From Candidatus Kapaibacterium sp. (GTDB lineage: Bacteria; Bacteroidota; Ignavibacteria; Kapaibacteriales; UBA2268): a stretch of 64,000 nt of DNA. This document shows positions 52,852 through 62,102 of this stretch, one piece after another. The stretch spans positions 62,001-126,000 of the forward strand of contig CALBDO010000006.1 in NCBI GenBank assembly GCA_937927515.1, in the 5' to 3' direction. Numbering within the stretch: position 1 is the first letter of the stretch; each line of letters begins with the position of its first letter. The notes beneath the pieces are model-generated. The model saw nothing but the letters and a program-made list of their open reading frames with translations, searched no databases and had not been told where the DNA came from. A program made the position numbers and the translations under genes.

Positions 52852-53289
52852 TTATTCTTGTTTTGTCTTTTTTGGTATAACAAAATTTGTTGAGTATTTA
52901 TCGCTCGGCAAAATTGTTTGCCATCCTCTCTGGTTTTCTACATCAAAAACTATAGGTGCCTTCAAATTTGCAGTCATTTGTTTGTTTTCGTCTTCTAAGG
53001 TAATAATAACCATCAAGACCAACTTTTCTAAATCAAATTCTGGACCCGGGTCATACATCAAATCTAAATGCCAAGGACTAAGTAGAGGAAATCCTATTTC
53101 GGGCTTTTCAATTGAAATTAGCCATTTAAATGGTAATGTTTCTTCATCGGCGATTAAAACAAATTCATGTAAATCTTCGAATCCAAGTATCCCATTTTCG
53201 AAGTAAAAGATATGTTGAGGTTCAATTTCCAAGGAACCGAATTGCAATGTCTTAATTACTCTTTTTTCTTTTAATTGTTTCTCGTCCAT
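52852..53289 (-). CDS. fliW: Flagellar assembly factor FliW
   Basis: The 145-residue protein matches FliW: F-E-N-G-I-L-G-F-E-D-L-H-E-F-V-L (about 29-44), L-P-F-K-W-L-I-S-I-E-K-P-E-I-G-F and the late L-K-A-P-I-V-F-D-V-E-N-R-R-like stretch (here E-N-Q-R-G-W-Q). FliW binds CsrA and flagellin and so ties flagellin translation to secretion. No flagellin gene is in this window, but the pair strongly suggests flagella elsewhere in the genome. A TATATTTG box lies 14 bases upstream on this strand (53303-53310). Confidence 0.9.
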   Translation of the reverse strand: MDEKQLKEKRVIKTLQFGSLEIEPQHIFYFENGILGFEDLHEFVLIADEETLPFKWLISIEKPEIGFPLLSPWHLDLMYDPGPEFDLEKLVLMVIITLEDENKQMTANLKAPIVFDVENQRGWQTILPSDKYSTNFVIPKKTKQE

Positions 53290-53395
53290 ATTAAAAGTTT
53301 TTCAAATATAATCGTAAATTACAAAACTTTTATGTAATTTTCAACTTTATCTCATTTTTTGAAGTAAATTTGAAAAACTTGTTTCTACAGAATTT

Positions 53396-55027
53396 CTATG
53401 AATCTCTTTGTGAAATTATTCTCAATATATCTTCCAAGGCAATCTTAGAGTTTTCAACAATGTTCTCTGCTTCCCTTTTCAAATCTTCTACATATTGATT
53501 GTCTTCGATACCCGGTAAATTTATCAATACATTTCTGTAAGCACCCCAAATCCCTGTCTCTAATGCTTTTGCTCCGACTTCCACATCCGATTTAGAGGCA
53601 ATATTTCCAATGCGGGCAACTTCTTTTAGGGGTTCCCAACATTTATATGCTATTTTCATTGTTGTGAGTGGCACGGACACTGCCTTTTTTAATGCTTCTT
53701 GGATGGCAACTTGTCGCTTTTCTACTTCTTCTTGAGTACTCTTTGGCATACGAATAGCTTCCATATACTCGTTGAATGCGTTTGCATCTGCATCTATCAT
53801 TGAAATTAAATTTCGTGTGCTCTGATATAATGGTGGAATGATTCTTCTTAAATCATTCGTCAAATGCTCAAATTTCCGTACGCCATAAGTCAACTGGGCT
53901 ACCATACAACCTAAAGCGACACCTATCGCAGCTATTGCAGCGGAGGCAGAACCACCTCCAGGGGCTGGTGTTCGTGCAGAAATTTTTAATATAAAGTCTT
54001 TAACAGTACTTTGTGCTAATGGTTCGTTCGGTTCCTCTTCTATCATATATTCAATTATCTTTTTCTTTGGATTGAACTTTGAAATGGAATTCAATCCGAG
54101 TCTATCTACGACTAATTTGATTTTTTGGTCTTCGTCGAGTATAAACAAATCTTCTTTTTCAATATAGTATTCGGCGGCTATCATTATAGCTTCGAGCGGA
54201 ATTAAACCTACCAATTCCGAACCAACAACTGCAACTTTTAGTTCTTGTGCTTCACGTTTGATTTCTTCAAATACAATGTGGGGAGGTGTTATCTTGAAGT
54301 TTGTTAGGTTTATCGAGACTTGTGCGATATTGTGTTCTTCGAGCCACCAACCTATTGCCTTTACTTCCTTGAATAGTCCTGGTTGGTTTGGTCCACGACC
54401 CGCTTCACGAATATTTAAAGCAATTCTGTGTGCTTGTTCTTTAGTCCCCAAGAGGTTAACATTATATGCAATTAAGAAATCTCGTGCCCCTGTTACAGTT
54501 GCTCCCCATTCTGGGACAAATTCCGGTGGACCGAAATCGGGTTTCCATTCCGGTTGTTTAATTTTATTTGGCAAGCCTTCATATTCACCTTCGCGTATCT
54601 GCGGTAACTTTTTACGGTAATCGAGTGGTTGAGCATATTCGTATAGGTAAACCGGGACAGCGAGCTCTTGGGCAAGTCTGTTGCCAAATTTTTTTGCGCA
54701 TTCAACACATTCTTCCATTGTTACATTCGCAACAGGTACAAACGGGCAGACATCAAGTGTACCAATTCTTGGATGCTCTCCTTTGTGTTTTCGCATATCA
54801 ATCAATTTTCGAGCAATTCGGGCTGCGTTCAAAGCCCCTTCGACAACTGCCTCTGGCTCCCCAACAAATGTGTAAACAGTCCGATTTGTTGATTTTCCAG
54901 GGTCGACATCTAACAATTTGCAGCCTGGTGTGTTTTCTATTGCTTCTGCGATTGCTTTAATTATTTGTTCGTCTCGTCCTTCCGAGAAATTAGGTACACA
55001 TTCTACAATCTTTTTAGTTTTCATCAT
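53396..55027 (-). CDS. ftcD: Bifunctional glutamate formiminotransferase / formiminotetrahydrofolate cyclodeaminase
   Basis: The first 325 residues are the formiminotransferase: V-E-C-V-P-N-F-S-E-G-R (about 8-18), L-D-V-D-P-G-K-S-T-N-R-T-V-Y-T-F-V-G and H-P-R-I-G-T-L-D-V-C-P-F-V-P. The last 190 residues are the cyclodeaminase with R-T-P-A-P-G-G-G-S-A-S-A-A-I-A-A-I-G. Together they finish histidine degradation by passing a formimino group to tetrahydrofolate and making methenyl-THF. The two-domain form is widespread; no other hut gene is in view. It starts two bases downstream of the 188-residue gene. Confidence 0.93.
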   Translation of the reverse strand: MMKTKKIVECVPNFSEGRDEQIIKAIAEAIENTPGCKLLDVDPGKSTNRTVYTFVGEPEAVVEGALNAARIARKLIDMRKHKGEHPRIGTLDVCPFVPVANVTMEECVECAKKFGNRLAQELAVPVYLYEYAQPLDYRKKLPQIREGEYEGLPNKIKQPEWKPDFGPPEFVPEWGATVTGARDFLIAYNVNLLGTKEQAHRIALNIREAGRGPNQPGLFKEVKAIGWWLEEHNIAQVSINLTNFKITPPHIVFEEIKREAQELKVAVVGSELVGLIPLEAIMIAAEYYIEKEDLFILDEDQKIKLVVDRLGLNSISKFNPKKKIIEYMIEEEPNEPLAQSTVKDFILKISARTPAPGGGSASAAIAAIGVALGCMVAQLTYGVRKFEHLTNDLRRIIPPLYQSTRNLISMIDADANAFNEYMEAIRMPKSTQEEVEKRQVAIQEALKKAVSVPLTTMKIAYKCWEPLKEVARIGNIASKSDVEVGAKALETGIWGAYRNVLINLPGIEDNQYVEDLKREAENIVENSKIALEDILRIISQRDS

Positions 55028-55029
55028 TA

Positions 55030-55596
55030 TTAATTATTGTTAGACAAGTCCTTATGTAAAATTATTCTAGTAATCTTTGGAAAAGTATAAATGAGTTTTC
55101 TTTCAGAAAAAACAAACAATGTGAGAACCGCATTATGGGGGTTGAAACTGATGTTCTTTACACCAATAATTATTTTCGTTGGAGTAAGAAATTTATATCC
55201 CTTGTAAACCTCTTCGAAATTGATTTTTTTGGTTATTTTGGATTCAGAGAAACGCAAAGTGTCCGGTGGCTTGTAATATTTTTTTTCCAGTAACCATATG
55301 AAATTTATATTTTCTAAATTGGATATCTCGCAAACAAGGCTATCGTTCGAGTAAAATGAAATTTTAAATAATGAACCTATTGGTTTAATGTTCAGGAAAG
55401 TTAATATTTGTTTTAAATCTACACCAGTAAAGAAACCTAAAGCCTTATTCTTACCAGATTTAAGGCAAAGCTTGTAGTAATTCAATTCATTCTTGAAGGA
55501 ATTAATGAATGTTCTGCTGTCAATTGTATCGCAATGTTGCGAATACAAAACTGCATTTGTAAGTAAAAAATATAAAAGTAGAATATATTTTTTCAT
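55030..55596 (-). CDS. Secreted protein of unknown function
   Basis: The 188-residue product begins with a signal peptide (about residues 3-19, ending in L-Y-S-Q) and lacks a lipobox. The mature part contains four cysteines and alternating strand-like sequence; I do not recognise it. It precedes ftcD by 2 bases on the same strand, so it may share a transcript. A TAATTTTG box at 55608-55615 lies only 11 bases before the ATG, which would leave almost no leader. Confidence 0.65.
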   Translation of the reverse strand: MKKYILLLYFLLTNAVLYSQHCDTIDSRTFINSFKNELNYYKLCLKSGKNKALGFFTGVDLKQILTFLNIKPIGSLFKISFYSNDSLVCEISNLENINFIWLLEKKYYKPPDTLRFSESKITKKINFEEVYKGYKFLTPTKIIIGVKNISFNPHNAVLTLFVFSERKLIYTFPKITRIILHKDLSNNN

Positions 55597-55806
55597 AGCA
55601 AAAAAAGCAAAATTAATAAATCCTTTTTATAGTTTCGAGGATTGGAATAGTTAACCCAAATAAAGTTAAAATTCATGTTAAGTTTTTCGTATAAATACTG
55701 CTTGTTTTAGGTTGTGATTAACTTTTTTTTAAAGATGAATTAAATTATCTTTAAAAAATCTTTTTTAATTTCGTAACTTAATGATATTTATAATACGAGG
55801 GTAACC

Positions 55807-58800
55807 ATGAGGTTTTTTTCTTTTGTAATAATCTGTTTTCTTTCTTTCACTTATATGATTTTTGCACAGATAACTTATCCCGCTCCTTTCGATTTATCCG
55901 GAGGGAATTATGTTTTCACAGAATGGAGTCCTTCAAATCCATCTGGAACCTATCCGACATCGATGATTTTCCATCGAACTTCTACCCAGGACCCCTTGCT
56001 TTCGACGGAGATGACCACTAACTACACTGGAGCCTACAACTTGACCTCAGGTTCCAGAATAAATGGCTTGGGGACCAGTGGATTCTCCTTTGTAAATACT
56101 TCAACTGCCGGTAATTTGGGAGCCGCTGTGCTTGCATTGAACACGTTAAATAGAACTAACATCCAAGTGACTTGGACTGGTGGGTTTGTGCGTATCGCTG
56201 GAACAACAACCAGAGAATATCGAATTCGCTTGCAGTACAAAATAGGGGATTCTGGCTCGTTCCAAGATGTGACAGATGCCAATGGCAATCCAGTCGAGTA
56301 TATTTACAATGAATATGTTGGACACCCAAATCCTACGACACTTCCACCACATTCACAAACATTTACTGTCTATCTCCCTTCCAGTGTTGAAGACCAGCCT
56401 ATTGTCTATCTCCGTTGGAAATATTATTTTCTTGGTAGTGGTAGCGGAAATCGTCCAGAATTGAGAATCGATGATATCTATGTTATGAGCGAATCCTCTG
56501 TCGGAGGAGGTACAAGACTCAAAATTTCAGACATATCTCCACTAAATCCATTAACAAATATACCTTTCTCATTACGAGTTTCATCTATCGACGACAATGG
56601 GGTTGCAAAAAAGGTTTCCCAACCTACTGTCGTAAGGCTTTCACTGATTAGTGGAAGTGGGGCTCTACTTGGTACTCTTATCAAAACCATTCCTTTTAAA
56701 TCCACAAGTGTAACTTTTGATGATTTAACTTACAACTTTGCAGAAAACATAACTATTGGTGCGGAAGTTATTTCTGGAGACCCATTGGCATCTACACAAG
56801 AAAATTTGCAAGTCTTGCCTGGTCCTATTGCTTTGGTTATCGAAGAACTATATACTAAACTTCATACCAATTCTATAATTCCTACTTTTAAAGTTCGGGC
56901 AATCAACTCTGATAATTCTACTAATCCATATTATCACAATTATACTGCCAAGGTCACTTTTGATGGACCTCTTACTTTTGCTTTTAATGCAAATTTTGTA
57001 AATGGTGTTGCTACTTTTACTAATGTACAGATTAGTGTTCCTGGTACCTACCAAGTTTTTGCATCTGCCCCAGGTTTTTCAAGTTCAAATGTAATTCAGG
57101 TCGATGTGAAACCCGTTCCTACATTGACAGAAATCTTTGTTCCAAAGTACCTTAAAGGTGTTGGCACCTTTGGAACGAGAGTACCGACATTTGCTCTTGT
57201 TAAGATGGAAAATCTACATCCCAATACTGTTTATAGATACTTTACTGGCGGAAGAAATGTTGGTTACACGGGGGATGTTAATACCGACAATGGGGCTGGG
57301 AATAATTTACATTACAATCATCAAACTGATAGTTACTCATATAACTCTATTCGAGATTTGAATCAAGATAATGCTTATTCGACTTTCGAATCTGAATCCG
57401 ATGGAACGAAGTTGGTATGGTTGACACTCGTTCCAACAACCAATTCATCTTTTAACGAGGGTCGACAGGTATATTGGATTATGGTCCTCGGTTCTGAAAA
57501 AGGTACCTTGATTAAAAGATATCAAACAACAAACACGAGTTTGTCTCTCGACTTCGGAAATCCACCCACGAAATGCACTGGAATTTATGACGAAGACAGT
57601 TGGTTGCCTCCCAAGTCTTTTGTTTGCCTTTTCGATTCTCCAAATGTTAACATGCCCGTTTCCATAGCTATCGTTCAAAACGAAGGAGCTACTCTGCAAG
57701 ATGGAATAGACCCCCAGGGCAATCCCTATCCACCTCAAGGACCAGATTATTACAATAATTTAGACGATGTTGTTGGTGCCTGGGCAACAATAATTCCTAA
57801 CAATTTGGATAATGGAATTAGAAAAATCGAAGTTTACAATCGAAATGGAAAATTGATTAAGCGTATATATGACCTCGATGGTATTTGGGCTGGAGTTAAT
57901 ACAATCCAAGTTTACGGTGGTTCTTCCAGTCCAATTTCTTTTAAAACACCTGCAATAAAGCTTGTGCAACCTGCTGAAGGTTTCTCGGATGATTTCTGCA
58001 ATGAAGGACATCTTGAAATACAATGGGTCTCTCGTGGTGTTAGCAAAATAGATATTGATGTATCAATCGACCGGGGCAATTCATTCTTTAATATTATCGA
58101 AGACGCACCAGCAAACGAAGGCAAAGCAATTTGGCGTATTCCACGAGGTTTGTTTGCCGACACTACCAATAGATTAAAAATTTACGACCGAGAACATCCT
58201 ACATCGCTTGCACCTCTGGAGTTTTTATCCTCCTCTACCAATGACTTTTATATTTACGACACTCCGATTATCACAGCACACACAAAGTCGGGTATTGCTT
58301 GCCTTGGCGAAGATGTTGTTTTAACTGCTTATGCTACTGGCTCCAAACTCGGCTATCAATGGTACAAAGATGGGAAAAAATTGTATGGTGCTACTTCTCA
58401 ACAACTTATTTTAAGAAATGTTAATTTCGCTACCTCCGGAGTTTACACTTGCGAAGCAACTGGAGCAAGTGTTTGCTCAAGCGATTTTACAGATAAGATT
58501 TTAGTCTATGTCCTTACGCAAACAAATATCTCCATACAACCCAAGGATTTCTACGGTTATCTTGGGAGTATTGCCACTTTTAATTTTGATGTACACGCAT
58601 ATGAATTTGCTAATGGTGATATTTCCATTCAATGGTATCGCAATGGTCAACCCTTGCGAGACGATTGGAAATATTCCGGTACAAAGTCTAATTACTTCAC
58701 TGTTAATAATATCACCTACTCTGATACAAATGACTATTTCTTTGCAATTGTAAACGGAAGGTGCGGTGCAGACACTACAAATATTGTCAAGATACGCATT

Positions 58801-59640
58801 GTCCCAAATATTCTAATCAAGCCCGATACTTTGTACATCTGTGATAAAGACTCGTATTTGAATGTTCCAATTTCAGTTCCTCATCCAATTCTGCCTCAAA
58901 ATTATATTGTAGAATTCTACCGCGGAAGTATTCTCGTCGGAAGTTTTAACTTATCGGTTTTTGGTATGTCAATCAGACTTCCAATTGTTTCCTTGATTCC
59001 AGGTGATTATTATGCTATTATAAGAGTTCCATCTCTTGATGTGTCCTTCAAGACTAACATTGTTAAAATAGTAAAAATTGATAAACCACCTGTAATAACA
59101 AAAGACCTTCCAGACCAGTTGTCGCTCAAAGCGGGCGATGAATTAAATTTATCAATCGACGCCGAAGGTTTAAATCTTCATTATCAATGGTTTAAGGACG
59201 ATATGCCCCTCCCCTCCGCTATTGAGCCCAATCTGCTTATAACTAATGTTTCTACTGATGATGCCGGTAGATACTATTGTCTTGTGTGGAACTGCGATAC
59301 AGTTAAATCCAATGTCGTCAATGTTAATATCACTTTGTTCTCCGTGTCGAGCGTTGAATGGCTTACACTACCCGATGGAGCAAAGTTTAAACTCTTCCCA
59401 AACCCAACCCAATACTCAAGTGAATTATTAATTGCTTCGAATTTAATCAAAGAATACAAAGTTGAAATTTTCAATACTTTTGGACAGAGTGTCTTCTCCC
59501 AAATTGTCCAAACTAATGGAGTGGACGGTAGTAGGATTATAATTCCCTTCAAAGAATTGGGTTTGGCTGGGGGAGTATACAACATTAAACTTGAAACAGA
59601 AAATAAAGTAACTACTATTCCAGTAGTTTATTTACCTTAA
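55807..59640 (+). CDS. Large secreted Ig-like protein with type IX secretion sorting domain
   Basis: The 1277-residue protein starts with a signal peptide (cleaved near residue 20, Y-M-I-F-A-Q). Residues 25-225 form a jelly-roll-like domain ending in R-P-E-L-R-I-D-D-I-Y-V. The middle holds beta-rich repeats. Three Ig-like modules follow at about 830-900, 905-1000 and 1093-1178, with Y-Q-W-Y-K-D-G, I-Q-W-Y-R-N-G and Y-Q-W-F-K-D-D cores and the D-x-G-x-Y-x-C signature in the first and last. Residues 1193-1277 are a Por/T9SS sorting domain: F-K-L-F-P-N-P-T and G-V-Y-N-I-K-L. It would be secreted and held on the cell surface. Confidence 0.87.
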   Translation: MRFFSFVIICFLSFTYMIFAQITYPAPFDLSGGNYVFTEWSPSNPSGTYPTSMIFHRTSTQDPLLSTEMTTNYTGAYNLTSGSRINGLGTSGFSFVNTSTAGNLGAAVLALNTLNRTNIQVTWTGGFVRIAGTTTREYRIRLQYKIGDSGSFQDVTDANGNPVEYIYNEYVGHPNPTTLPPHSQTFTVYLPSSVEDQPIVYLRWKYYFLGSGSGNRPELRIDDIYVMSESSVGGGTRLKISDISPLNPLTNIPFSLRVSSIDDNGVAKKVSQPTVVRLSLISGSGALLGTLIKTIPFKSTSVTFDDLTYNFAENITIGAEVISGDPLASTQENLQVLPGPIALVIEELYTKLHTNSIIPTFKVRAINSDNSTNPYYHNYTAKVTFDGPLTFAFNANFVNGVATFTNVQISVPGTYQVFASAPGFSSSNVIQVDVKPVPTLTEIFVPKYLKGVGTFGTRVPTFALVKMENLHPNTVYRYFTGGRNVGYTGDVNTDNGAGNNLHYNHQTDSYSYNSIRDLNQDNAYSTFESESDGTKLVWLTLVPTTNSSFNEGRQVYWIMVLGSEKGTLIKRYQTTNTSLSLDFGNPPTKCTGIYDEDSWLPPKSFVCLFDSPNVNMPVSIAIVQNEGATLQDGIDPQGNPYPPQGPDYYNNLDDVVGAWATIIPNNLDNGIRKIEVYNRNGKLIKRIYDLDGIWAGVNTIQVYGGSSSPISFKTPAIKLVQPAEGFSDDFCNEGHLEIQWVSRGVSKIDIDVSIDRGNSFFNIIEDAPANEGKAIWRIPRGLFADTTNRLKIYDREHPTSLAPLEFLSSSTNDFYIYDTPIITAHTKSGIACLGEDVVLTAYATGSKLGYQWYKDGKKLYGATSQQLILRNVNFATSGVYTCEATGASVCSSDFTDKILVYVLTQTNISIQPKDFYGYLGSIATFNFDVHAYEFANGDISIQWYRNGQPLRDDWKYSGTKSNYFTVNNITYSDTNDYFFAIVNGRCGADTTNIVKIRIVPNILIKPDTLYICDKDSYLNVPISVPHPILPQNYIVEFYRGSILVGSFNLSVFGMSIRLPIVSLIPGDYYAIIRVPSLDVSFKTNIVKIVKIDKPPVITKDLPDQLSLKAGDELNLSIDAEGLNLHYQWFKDDMPLPSAIEPNLLITNVSTDDAGRYYCLVWNCDTVKSNVVNVNITLFSVSSVEWLTLPDGAKFKLFPNPTQYSSELLIASNLIKEYKVEIFNTFGQSVFSQIVQTNGVDGSRIIIPFKELGLAGGVYNIKLETENKVTTIPVVYLP

Positions 59641-59666
59641 ATCTCCAAAATTATTTAAATTTCATG

Positions 59667-59704
59667 AACTTCGTGGTCATTACATTTGACCACGAAGTTT
59701 TTTA
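59667..59704 (+). terminator. Strong intrinsic terminator after the T9SS cargo gene
   Basis: Arms at 59667-59679 and 59687-59699 pair perfectly over 13 bases around a 7-base loop and are followed by TTTTT. It lies between two convergent genes (1277-residue protein and pyk), with an A-rich opposite strand, so it may work in both directions. Confidence 0.9.
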
Positions 59705-59744
59705 AAATACTAATAAAAATGGTAAGTATTAATTTGAAAAGAAT

Positions 59745-61172
59745 TTATATCTCGATTATTCTAATAAGGTTGTTACTCGTAGTAGAAGCGTAGCTAGGAG
59801 AGCAAGATGCCAAAACAAACTTATCCTTGCTTTTTCCAATTTTATTTCGATGAATAAAGTCAATTATTTTTTCCACATCGGTTTCATCCTCAGAATCAGG
59901 GAATAAGAAACTTTTTACACCCCAAATGAAGCTCAGTTTCCTTACAGTTTGTATGCTATCTGTAAAAGCAATGATTGGTATTTTGGGTCTATATTTTGCA
60001 AGATTAATTGCAGTGAACCCATTTTTTGTAAGGGCAATGATTCCTTTTGCTTTAATTTGTTCAGAAAGTAAAGTCGAGGCATTTGCAATTGCGTCAAAAA
60101 TTTCTGAGGACTGGAGGACAATTCCTTTCTTTGAGTAAATGCTAGCAAAGTCTTCTCGTTCTGCTTCGTGAATTATTTTATTCATATAATCGACCGATTC
60201 AATTGGGTAGCTACCAACACTTGTCTCTCCACTCAACATTAAAGCATCGGCACCATCAAAAACAGCGTTCGCAACATCACTAGCTTCGGCTCGTGTTGGT
60301 CGGGGATTTGTTATCATAGACTCCAACATTTGTGTTGCTATTATTACTGGTTTACCAAAGTATCTACATTTTTTTATAATTTCTTTTTGGATAATTGGCA
60401 CTTTTTCTGCCTCGATTTCTAAACCAAGGTCGCCTCTTGCAACCATAATTCCATCCGATTCTTGGATGATTTCGTCTATATTTGCCAATGCTTCCATTCG
60501 CTCTATCTTTGCTATTATGGGCAATTCTTTTCCGTATATTTTCATCATTCCACGCAATTCGACAATATCCTTGGAAGAACGAACAAAGGAGAGTGCCACG
60601 AGGTCTATGTCGTTTTCAATGCCAAATTTTAAGTCTTCTATATCTTTTGGTGTTATCGACGGAGCAATAGTTTTGCTCCTTGGAATCACCAAGCCTTTAT
60701 TGCTTTTTAATATACCTCCTTTTCTTACTTTTGTGATAATATCAGTTTCTTTTACTTCGATTATATCTAAAATAATATACCCATCGTCGATAAGAATAGT
60801 TGCCCCAGTTGTTGCTTCTGAAGGTAAATTTTTGTGATTCGTAGAGACTATTTTACAACTACCTACATCTATTTCATTTGTTGTGATAACTAATATACTC
60901 CCATTTTCAAGATTGACAGCATCGTTTTCAACTTTTCCAATTCTTATCTTGGGTCCTTGTAAATCTTGTAATATTGCAATTTCCCGCTCCATAATTTTGC
61001 TAGCTTCTCTTAAGTTTTCAATTAACTGTTTATGTCTCTCGTGAGTATTGTGAGAGAAGTTTAGCCTTGCAACGTCCATCCCTTTCTCAATCATCTGTTG
61101 CATCGTTTCTACTTTTTCACTGGCTGGACCAATCGTGCAAATTATTTTGGTTTTGGTGTTAATTGTTTTCAT
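59745..61172 (-). CDS. pyk: Pyruvate kinase
   Basis: The 475-residue enzyme makes pyruvate and ATP from phosphoenolpyruvate. T-K-I-I-C-T-I-G-P-A-S opens the protein; N-F-S-H, D-L-Q-G-P-K-I-R-I-G, the active-site A-K-I-E-R-M-E-A and M-V-A-R-G-D-L-G-L-E are clear, as is G-E-T-S-V-G-S-Y-P. The frame extends to a TTG at 61199 that would overlap the upstream gene; the ATG at 61172 is preferred. It is 13 bases after the hypothetical gene upstream. Confidence 0.93.
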   Translation of the reverse strand: MKTINTKTKIICTIGPASEKVETMQQMIEKGMDVARLNFSHNTHERHKQLIENLREASKIMEREIAILQDLQGPKIRIGKVENDAVNLENGSILVITTNEIDVGSCKIVSTNHKNLPSEATTGATILIDDGYIILDIIEVKETDIITKVRKGGILKSNKGLVIPRSKTIAPSITPKDIEDLKFGIENDIDLVALSFVRSSKDIVELRGMMKIYGKELPIIAKIERMEALANIDEIIQESDGIMVARGDLGLEIEAEKVPIIQKEIIKKCRYFGKPVIIATQMLESMITNPRPTRAEASDVANAVFDGADALMLSGETSVGSYPIESVDYMNKIIHEAEREDFASIYSKKGIVLQSSEIFDAIANASTLLSEQIKAKGIIALTKNGFTAINLAKYRPKIPIIAFTDSIQTVRKLSFIWGVKSFLFPDSEDETDVEKIIDFIHRNKIGKSKDKFVLASCSPSYASTTSNNLIRIIEI

Positions 61173-61185
61173 TTCATGCTCAATA

Positions 61186-61773
61186 TTAAAATTGGACAAA
61201 TTTTGCTAATTCCTCAGCTGATTTAAGATGTACAATCAAGTTATCTTCTACTAGTTCTTTTACAGCCATTTTGGCTTCTTCAATGGAAATTTTATGGTAG
61301 TATGCAAAATGCCAAATGTCTGTGGGTGCAACGGATATCTCGAGAAGCAAAGCTTGTGCAATTGTAAGTTTTTCTCGGTTCAAATATTTCTCTCTTAGAG
61401 TTTCCAAGAGTAAATGAGAGGTTTTTTTAATAATCATCTCGTCTGTAAAATAATAGTTGTCATTGTTGATTAAATCACAAATTGGGAAACCACCGAATTT
61501 TTTTATCAAAAGTGGGAGAAAAGAGATGGAAACTACATAAGGGTCCTCTGCAACTCCGCCCCAGAGGTCTTCCCAAACTTGATAATCATTTTCCTTGAGC
61601 CATTCAAAGAATTTAATTTCATTCTCTGGTAAATACACAAGCGTATCCTGAGAGTACCTTTGTACCAACTCGTTTGCAATCTCTGGGGAAATTTGGGAGA
61701 AAATCTCTTGGGGGATATTTATAGGTTTGCTTTTTTTCCGCTCTTTTTCAAACCATTCCAAAATATCGTCCAT
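61186..61773 (-). CDS. Hypothetical helical protein
   Basis: This 195-residue soluble protein is not recognised. It is mostly helical, with no signal peptide, no cysteine cluster and no clear catalytic motif. L-P-E-N-E-I-K-F-F-E-W-L-K and the C-terminal helix-rich I-S-I-E-E-A-K-M-A-V-K-E-L-V-E could be protein-protein surfaces. It lies 13 bases before pyk on the same strand, so it may be co-expressed with pyruvate kinase. Confidence 0.65.
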   Translation of the reverse strand: MDDILEWFEKERKKSKPINIPQEIFSQISPEIANELVQRYSQDTLVYLPENEIKFFEWLKENDYQVWEDLWGGVAEDPYVVSISFLPLLIKKFGGFPICDLINNDNYYFTDEMIIKKTSHLLLETLREKYLNREKLTIAQALLLEISVAPTDIWHFAYYHKISIEEAKMAVKELVEDNLIVHLKSAEELAKFVQF

Positions 61774-61829
61774 ATGAACCTCAAAGACATGTATTTTTCG
61801 AGCAAAACAAAATTAAAAGTTTTCTCTAA

Positions 61830-61865
61830 TTGAAGATTAAATTTACTGACTTTTTTGTATTTTTG
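61830..61865 (+). promoter_or_regulatory. Candidate promoter of tRNA-Gln
   Basis: TATTTTTG (61858-61865) fits the TAnnTTTG element and ends 10 bases before the tRNA; TTG at 61830-61832 is 25 bases upstream of it, a little far. The tRNA stands alone between a divergent and a convergent gene, so it needs its own promoter. Confidence 0.3.
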
Positions 61866-61875
61866 TATTTGATTT

Positions 61876-61951
61876 TGCCCCGTGGTGTAATTGGCAACAC
61901 GTCTGACTCTGGATCAGAAGTCTCCAGGTTCGAGCCCTGGCGGGGCAGCCA
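61876..61951 (+). tRNA. tRNA-Gln (CTG anticodon)
   Basis: The 76-base sequence folds well: acceptor TGCCCCG/CGGGGCA, D arm GTGT/ACAC, anticodon stem TCTGA/TCAGA with loop CTCTGGA (anticodon CTG), and T arm CCAGG/CCTGG with TTCGAGC loop. The 3' GCCA is encoded. A U1-A72 first pair and G73 discriminator are known glutamine identity elements. CTG reads CAG codons only. Confidence 0.97.
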
Positions 61952-62102
61952 TATATTATAAACTTCATTACTTACACCAATTTTAGCTTTTCATTTGGTA
62001 GTTAAACAAGTTTAGAAACATCTTCTTTATCGATGAATGTTCTTTGAAGCACTTAGCTTAGAAATATCAATTTTTAGATTTGAACTATAGAGAATGGTTT
62101 TT

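Noticed and set aside
54568-54960. Plus-strand 130-codon frame antisense to ftcD
   Set aside because: The opposite strand encodes a conserved enzyme over the same bases; the plus frame has no recognised motif.
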